Shown here piece after piece: positions 41,608 through 44,906 of a DNA stretch of 44,906 nucleotides; the first letter of the stretch is position 1; every line of letters starts with the position of its first letter. The DNA is from Candidatus Gastranaerophilales bacterium. GTDB lineage: Bacteria > Cyanobacteriota > Vampirovibrionia > Gastranaerophilales > Gastranaerophilaceae. Under the pieces are notes generated by a model that ran no database searches, was not told the origin of the DNA, and saw nothing but the letters and a program-made list of their open reading frames with translations. The position numbers and the translations under genes were made by a program. Location of the stretch: positions 1 to 44,906 of the forward strand of contig CALUWF010000011.1 in NCBI GenBank assembly GCA_944324405.1, in the 5' to 3' direction.

Positions 41608-41633
41608 CCGCCCCTTACTCGGGGCGGTTTTTT
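41608..41633 (+). terminator. Rho-independent terminator after pyk
   Basis: A perfect 7-bp GC stem CCGCCCC (41608-41614) / GGGGCGG (41621-41627) has a 6-nt loop, followed by six T (41628-41633). Confidence 0.92.
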
Positions 41634-42774
41634 ATAATAATTCATCCGGTATTGCGTAAAGTACGGTTTCGTTATTGTCGCGGCTGTAGTGTCCGAGTTT
41701 AAAAGTGTAATCTTGAAGTGTTTTGTTTAAATAAAGAGGAATATTTATAAAATCACTGTCAGAATGGTAAATTGATATTGCAAGCTGAGGGCGGTATTTT
41801 TCAATTGTCTCTTTTGCTCCTTTAAGTGCGCTCATCTCTGCTCCCTCTATATCGGTTTTTATAAAATCCGGAGGGAGTATATTGTTGTTTTTAAAATAAA
41901 TATCAATACTTGTAAGATTTATTTTTTCTTCATAATCGCTGTAGTGTAAAGTGTTTAATTTTTTTGTCGTAATTTCTTTGAGTGCGGAGCCGGATAAGAT
42001 GTTTTTGTTAATGCAAAAAACTGCTTCGCCCTCCCTGTCGGCGAGTGCTTTTTCTATAATTTCGACCTTATTTTCCTTTTTGAAAATGCTTTCCATGGCT
42101 TGATTTTTTGTAATATTGTAAATTGCCTCAAAGGCGTAAATTTTTTCTAAATTTTTAAGAAGTTTATTATAAGCAAGGAAATTTCTGCCGTCAAAAAAGC
42201 CTAAATCGTAAATAACTCTTATTTTATCTTTTACAATTTTTTCAAGATATTGTTTGTAAAGATTTCTTCTTTCATAATAACGTTTCAGACCATGGTTTTT
42301 ATTTGCGTAATCTTGCATACCATCATCTAAAAGACAGGCCCGCGTACAAAAAACGAGCTCAAAAAGCTCCTTGTCTTCTTTATCTTTGAAAATATCGATA
42401 ACCTTTTTAAAATTCTCATCATTTAAGGGCGAAGCCGGGTTAAAATAGTGATATTCTAAAAATTTTTCCTGCGCGAGGTAATTTATGTCGTAATATTGAA
42501 AAATGCTTGCATAGAGCATATAGTCCGAGTTTGTATAGCCGACGACTATATCCGTGTCTTTTATTTTATCGGCGTCTGCAAGCGGAATTATCTCCTTTCC
42601 TTCAATCTCACCTGTTTGGTTTTTATCAATAAAATACTTAACTTCAACATCGGGGCGTTTTGTTTTAATGTCTTCATAAATTCTTCGCGCAACAATGCCT
42701 GCATCATATATTGCAATTTTTGCTCCGAATTTTATTTTATCGTAGAATTTTTTCCTAAAATGCTCCTCAATCAT
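41632..42774 (-). CDS. FkbM-family methyltransferase with N-terminal Rossmann-like domain
   Basis: The 380-aa protein has two parts. Residues about 15-100 resemble a nucleotide/sugar-binding Rossmann segment (IAIYDAGIVARRIYEDI, then VKYFIDKNQTGEIEGKEIIPL), often seen in glycan-modifying enzymes. Residues about 185-375 form an FkbM SAM-dependent methyltransferase: IYDLGFFDGRNFLAYNKLL (SAM motif), KIYAFEAIYNI, and the signature PDFIKTDIEGAEMSALKGAKETI. It probably O-methylates a surface glycan sugar. Upstream on the minus strand TATAAT (42820-42815) with TTGTCA (42841-42836) is a possible promoter at a short 15-bp spacing. Confidence 0.85.
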   Translation of the reverse strand: MIEEHFRKKFYDKIKFGAKIAIYDAGIVARRIYEDIKTKRPDVEVKYFIDKNQTGEIEGKEIIPLADADKIKDTDIVVGYTNSDYMLYASIFQYYDINYLAQEKFLEYHYFNPASPLNDENFKKVIDIFKDKEDKELFELVFCTRACLLDDGMQDYANKNHGLKRYYERRNLYKQYLEKIVKDKIRVIYDLGFFDGRNFLAYNKLLKNLEKIYAFEAIYNITKNQAMESIFKKENKVEIIEKALADREGEAVFCINKNILSGSALKEITTKKLNTLHYSDYEEKINLTSIDIYFKNNNILPPDFIKTDIEGAEMSALKGAKETIEKYRPQLAISIYHSDSDFINIPLYLNKTLQDYTFKLGHYSRDNNETVLYAIPDELL

Positions 42775-42844
42775 TTTTGAACCCTGTTTAAAATATTGCG
42801 GTGAAATTAAAATTATTATAATAAAAACAAAGGCATGACAAATT

Positions 42845-43063
42845 TTACTTAAATTTTAAAATTTTATAAGGCTCAAGCTTTAATGCATCTGCGAGTTTTA
42901 AAATGGTCTTAAGCCCGGGTTTGTTTATGCTGACTTCAATTTTTCCCATGTAATCAAGACTTATTCCCGATTTTTCCGCAAGTTTTTCCTGCGTAAGCCC
43001 TGCTTTTTCCCGCAAGAATTTAATTCTACGCCCAAGTTCACGGTAAAACACTTCCTCATCCAT
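42845..43063 (-). CDS. Small XRE-family DNA-binding regulator
   Basis: This 72-aa Cro/CI-type helix-turn-helix protein has LGRRIKFLREKAGLTQEKLAEKSGISLDYMGKIEVSINKPGLKTILKLADAL, given here as the single domain it is; the turn between GLTQEKLAE and SGISLDYMGKIE is typical. There is no additional sensor domain. It is divergent from the giant prepilin-like gene, and three TTACTGGA half-sites lie between them, so autoregulation and control of the pilin are likely. Confidence 0.88.
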   Translation of the reverse strand: MDEEVFYRELGRRIKFLREKAGLTQEKLAEKSGISLDYMGKIEVSINKPGLKTILKLADALKLEPYKILKFK

Positions 43064-43072
43064 ATTAAAAGC

Positions 43073-43128
43073 TTACTGGAAAATTCAACATAAATTTACT
43101 GGACATTATCCAGTAAATAAGTTATTAT
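43073..43128. promoter_or_regulatory. XRE operator (three TTACTGG half-sites) and pilin promoter
   Basis: An inverted repeat with 9-bp perfect arms, ATTTACTGG (43094-43102) and CCAGTAAAT (43110-43118), with a 7-nt gap, plus a third half-site TTACTGGA (43073-43080) 23 bases upstream in the same orientation, fits cooperative repressor binding. The plus-strand promoter TGGACA (43100-43105), 17 bp, TATTAT (43123-43128) overlaps the dyad, so binding would block it. GGAG (43146-43149) is the Shine-Dalgarno of the downstream ATG 43156. Confidence 0.75.
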
Positions 43129-43155
43129 TTTATCAAAATTAACCTGGAGTATAAA

Positions 43156-44906
43156 ATGAAAAAAAGATACGAAACAGCGCTCTTTGGCGCTTTATTGAGG
43201 CATGCTTTTGCCTTTTGCACTTCTGCTGCGCATAAACCCGCTTTTACCATTTCGAATGAAAACAATTTAGTGTGCAGCTGTCACCCTGAACTGGTTTCAG
43301 GGTCTTATAAACAATCAAAGAATGCTCATAATTTGCAGCATAAAAAACCTACATTCACTCTCGCACCTAAAGACCGCCCAACGCGCAACTGTCACCCTGA
43401 ACTGGCTAGAAAATCCGCTTTTATTTTCTCAAACGACAACCGCCCAACGCTCAGCTGTCACCCTGAACTCGTTTCAGGGTCTTATAAGCGTGCACGGAAA
43501 GATAATAATAGGCAAATTAAAAAACCTGTTTTTACTCTTGCAAATAACAACAATTTAACGCCCAGCTGTCACCCTGAACTGGTTTCAGGGTCTTATAAGT
43601 GCACACTGAAAAACAATAATAGGCAACTTAAAAAACCCGCCTTTACCCTCGCGGAATTATTAACGGCAATATTAATAATCTCAGTAATCATGGTAGCCTT
43701 AGCGCCCGTTATTACAAAAAGAATGAAAGATACAGTATCAGTAACTACTGATAACAAAAAAGGTTTAGAAATCTTTACAAACCCCGGTACTTATACTTTT
43801 GATGTCCCAATCGGTATTAATACTCTCTTCCTTCAAGGCTCAGGAGGCGGAGGAGGAGGTGCCGGAGCTAATGAAAGTATATCAAAATCCGTAAGTTATA
43901 CTTCCAATTCGACCTGGACTGTTCCAAACGGGGTAAATAAAATTACGATTGTAATTACTGGTGCTGGCGGCGGGGGAGGAGGTGCAAATGGCGTATTAAA
44001 TCCAAGTGCATATGAGGCGCAGCCGAAATTATCAAATCATAGTTGTCAATCAGGCGAATTACTTGTAGTGCGAGGGGCTGGCACAAATGAAGATTTATGT
44101 TGGACAAAGGATCACCTAGATTGGAATTCTATTAAAAATACATCAGGTTACGGCTCTTGGGGGCCAAATTTAACACTTAACACACGATGTGATATTTCGG
44201 ACTGTTGCTGGAATATTACAGGTTCGAGCTACAGTAATAATCCTTTATATGTATCATCAAACGGTGTCGACACAAGATACAGAAGTTATTGCACAAGAGC
44301 AGCCGCAGAAAAAATATGTCGATTTATATATTCGCAAAGTGATCCAAAATCGGGATATTACAGATTAGCCACTAATGATGAAGGAAAACATATCGTTAAA
44401 TATCAAGAAGAATTAGTAAAGGCGGCAGGTAAAAACGGTATGCAGCTCAGCTGTTATTATTACGACGAGCCTGCTGAAACTGCCGATAGAAGACTACCTT
44501 TAACCGACTGGATATTTGGCGTAACAATAACTGGTACAAATGGTATAGGAGGCGGCTCAGAAGTATTTCTTAACCCGGGGGCATTAAAATGTGCAAATAC
44601 AAAAGACGGAATATATTCAACACTTGGGGATGCAAGTAACACTCTTAGCGTTGCCGGTGTACGCTGCGTCAGAACACTGGAAAGATTTAAAAACCGCTAC
44701 TCCGCCTCAGGAGGTGCATCAGGAGCAATCATGGAAAAAGAGATTAATGTACTACCTAATGATAAGTTAGAAATAACAATAGGTAGTGGTGGTGATGGAG
44801 GAAAGTATGGAACAAATGCAAGTAACGGAATATCTTCTCGAAGCGGGAACGGAAAACAGGGAGGACAAACTAAGGTAGTTCATAAAAGGGGAAGTACAAC
44901 TCTTGG
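43156..44906 (+). CDS. Giant prepilin-like, glycine-rich protein with repeat-expanded leader (3' end outside window)
   Basis: The frame is open from ATG 43156 to the window edge (583 full codons), with a good promoter and Shine-Dalgarno. A type IV prepilin-type cleavage/methylation site KKPA|FTLAELLTAILII is at residues 159-172: predicted cleavage between A162 and F163, Glu at +5, then a hydrophobic helix and APVITKRM. The leader is thus 162 residues, against the usual 5-30, and residues 26-158 are a tandem array (separate entry). After the helix come a short strand region, Gly-rich blocks (GGGGGGAGA, GAGGGGGGAN, later GSGGDGG), and between them a Cys/Trp-rich stretch (about 295-510) ending AGVRCVR, reminiscent of FGE/C-type-lectin-like modules. 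Likely a surface pseudopilin or adhesin; the role is inferred. Confidence 0.8.
   Translation, partial: MKKRYETALFGALLRHAFAFCTSAAHKPAFTISNENNLVCSCHPELVSGSYKQSKNAHNLQHKKPTFTLAPKDRPTRNCHPELARKSAFIFSNDNRPTLSCHPELVSGSYKRARKDNNRQIKKPVFTLANNNNLTPSCHPELVSGSYKCTLKNNNRQLKKPAFTLAELLTAILIISVIMVALAPVITKRMKDTVSVTTDNKKGLEIFTNPGTYTFDVPIGINTLFLQGSGGGGGGAGANESISKSVSYTSNSTWTVPNGVNKITIVITGAGGGGGGANGVLNPSAYEAQPKLSNHSCQSGELLVVRGAGTNEDLCWTKDHLDWNSIKNTSGYGSWGPNLTLNTRCDISDCCWNITGSSYSNNPLYVSSNGVDTRYRSYCTRAAAEKICRFIYSQSDPKSGYYRLATNDEGKHIVKYQEELVKAAGKNGMQLSCYYYDEPAETADRRLPLTDWIFGVTITGTNGIGGGSEVFLNPGALKCANTKDGIYSTLGDASNTLSVAGVRCVRTLERFKNRYSASGGASGAIMEKEINVLPNDKLEITIGSGGDGGKYGTNASNGISSRSGNGKQGGQTKVVHKRGSTTL
43231..43629 (+). 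repeat. In-frame tandem array of 111/66/111/111-bp units in the prepilin leader
   Basis: There are four units: 43231-43341 (37 codons), 43342-43407 (22 codons), 43408-43518 (37) and 43519-43629 (37), followed at 43630 by the true prepilin site. Each unit begins with a prepilin-like motif (KPAFTIS, KKPTFTLAP, RKSAFIFS, KKPVFTLAN) and continues through an Asn-rich stretch into CHPELVSGSYK and a basic Lys/Asn/Gln stretch (NNRQIKK). All spacings are multiples of three. The 22-codon unit looks like a full unit with an internal 45-base loss. Confidence 0.88.
43283..43591 (+). repeat. Palindromic HPELVSGS-type elements within the leader array
   Basis: Three copies have perfect 8-bp arms ACCCTGAA/TTCAGGGT and a 5-nt loop at 43283-43303, 43460-43480 and 43571-43591; a fourth, at about 43394-43414, keeps only the left arm. 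They are GC-rich against an AT-rich background, and each is followed by CTTATAA in the intact copies. All are read in the same frame as CHPELVSGSYK. Similar palindromes inserted in genes are known, from memory, in several unrelated bacterial groups. Confidence 0.85.

Noticed and set aside
43322-43558. Open frame reading VTLNSFQGL-type peptides on the plus strand
   Set aside because: It is the other frame of the palindromic array; no Shine-Dalgarno or promoter supports it, and the HPELVSGS frame joins to the FTLAELL prepilin motif.
43231-43629. Possible CRISPR array (repeats with 20-bp palindromic core)
   Set aside because: Units are only four, unequal (111/66/111/111), the intervening sequence is itself related between units, and the whole array is an open reading frame in frame with the prepilin.
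43735-44906. Target protein of a diversity-generating retroelement (lectin-like module)
   Set aside because: No reverse transcriptase, template repeat or accessory gene is in the window, and the gene is truncated before its C-terminus.

Overview
The window is an AT-rich, gene-dense chromosomal segment from a diderm anaerobe. It has MlaA, LolA-like and TolC-like proteins, lipid-acyltransferase genes, two fucosyltransferases for surface glycans, LL-diaminopimelate aminotransferase, and genes typical of fermentative anaerobes (a C_GCAxxG_C_C protein, a GGGtGRT protein with a NifU-like partner, D-2-hydroxyacid dehydrogenase, Zn-alcohol dehydrogenase). The pilin motif FTLAELLTAILII... followed by APVITKRM resembles, from memory, prepilins of gut Gastranaerophilales (Vampirovibrionia/Melainabacteria, the non-photosynthetic sister group of Cyanobacteria). 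That assignment is an inference from style, not proven here. No rRNA, tRNA, CRISPR array, transposase or phage gene was seen, and no gene-free stretch exceeds 300 bases.

Layout: (1) 1-3870, a translation and RNA-modification operon, infB (5' end cut off)-rbfA-truB, plus a GerMN-domain membrane protein. (2) 3867-5456, on the minus strand, an alpha-1,2-fucosyltransferase (GT11) behind a LuxR-type regulator whose receiver domain has lost its phosphorylation residues. (3) 5642-7937, anaerobe-type redox/FeS genes ending in a strong terminator. (4) 8023-20856, an aryl polyene (APE) locus in two divergent operons: minus strand apeR-P-Q-O, plus strand apeC-D-E-F-G-(H+I fused)-K-L-M-B followed by a stand-alone ApeJ-type acyltransferase. 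The type II polyketide enzymes build a polyene on two ACPs, the acyltransferases would move it to a lipid, and the LolA/MMPL pair would export it to the outer membrane. No aromatic ammonia lyase and no ApeJ glycosyltransferase half were found. (5) 20865-21407, a flavodoxin-type reductase.

(6) 21580-27748, a tightly packed envelope locus I do not recognise: a 68-aa membrane protein, a secreted protein with a VirB10-like region and glycine-zipper segment, a membrane-tethered VWA protein, an eight-TM protein with a possible FHA-like head, two single-TM proteins with TonB-C-like ends (one carrying an N-terminal zinc ribbon), and a convergent secreted VWA protein. (7) 27830-33678, an exported carboxymuconolactone-decarboxylase/cupin pair with its own operator, then a MarR-controlled EmrAB pump divergent from a TolC-like outer-membrane protein; a near-perfect 28-bp dyad covers both -10 boxes. 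(8) 33736-42774, metabolism and surface genes: dapL, a Zn-alcohol dehydrogenase, an MlaA/alpha-beta-hydrolase fusion, an alpha-1,3-fucosyltransferase (GT10), D-2-hydroxyacid dehydrogenase, pyruvate kinase and an FkbM methyltransferase. (9) 42845-44906, a small XRE repressor facing, across a clear operator/promoter, a very large prepilin-like gene that runs off the right edge.

The strongest novelty signal is that last gene. Its leader is 162 residues instead of the usual 5-30 and is built of in-frame 37/22/37/37-residue repeats, each combining a decayed prepilin-cleavage motif with a GC-rich palindrome encoding CHPELVSGSYK. Only the final copy keeps Glu+5 and the hydrophobic helix. Second is the unknown envelope locus, then the APE cluster in an apparently unusual host with an H-I fusion, and the MlaA-hydrolase fusion.
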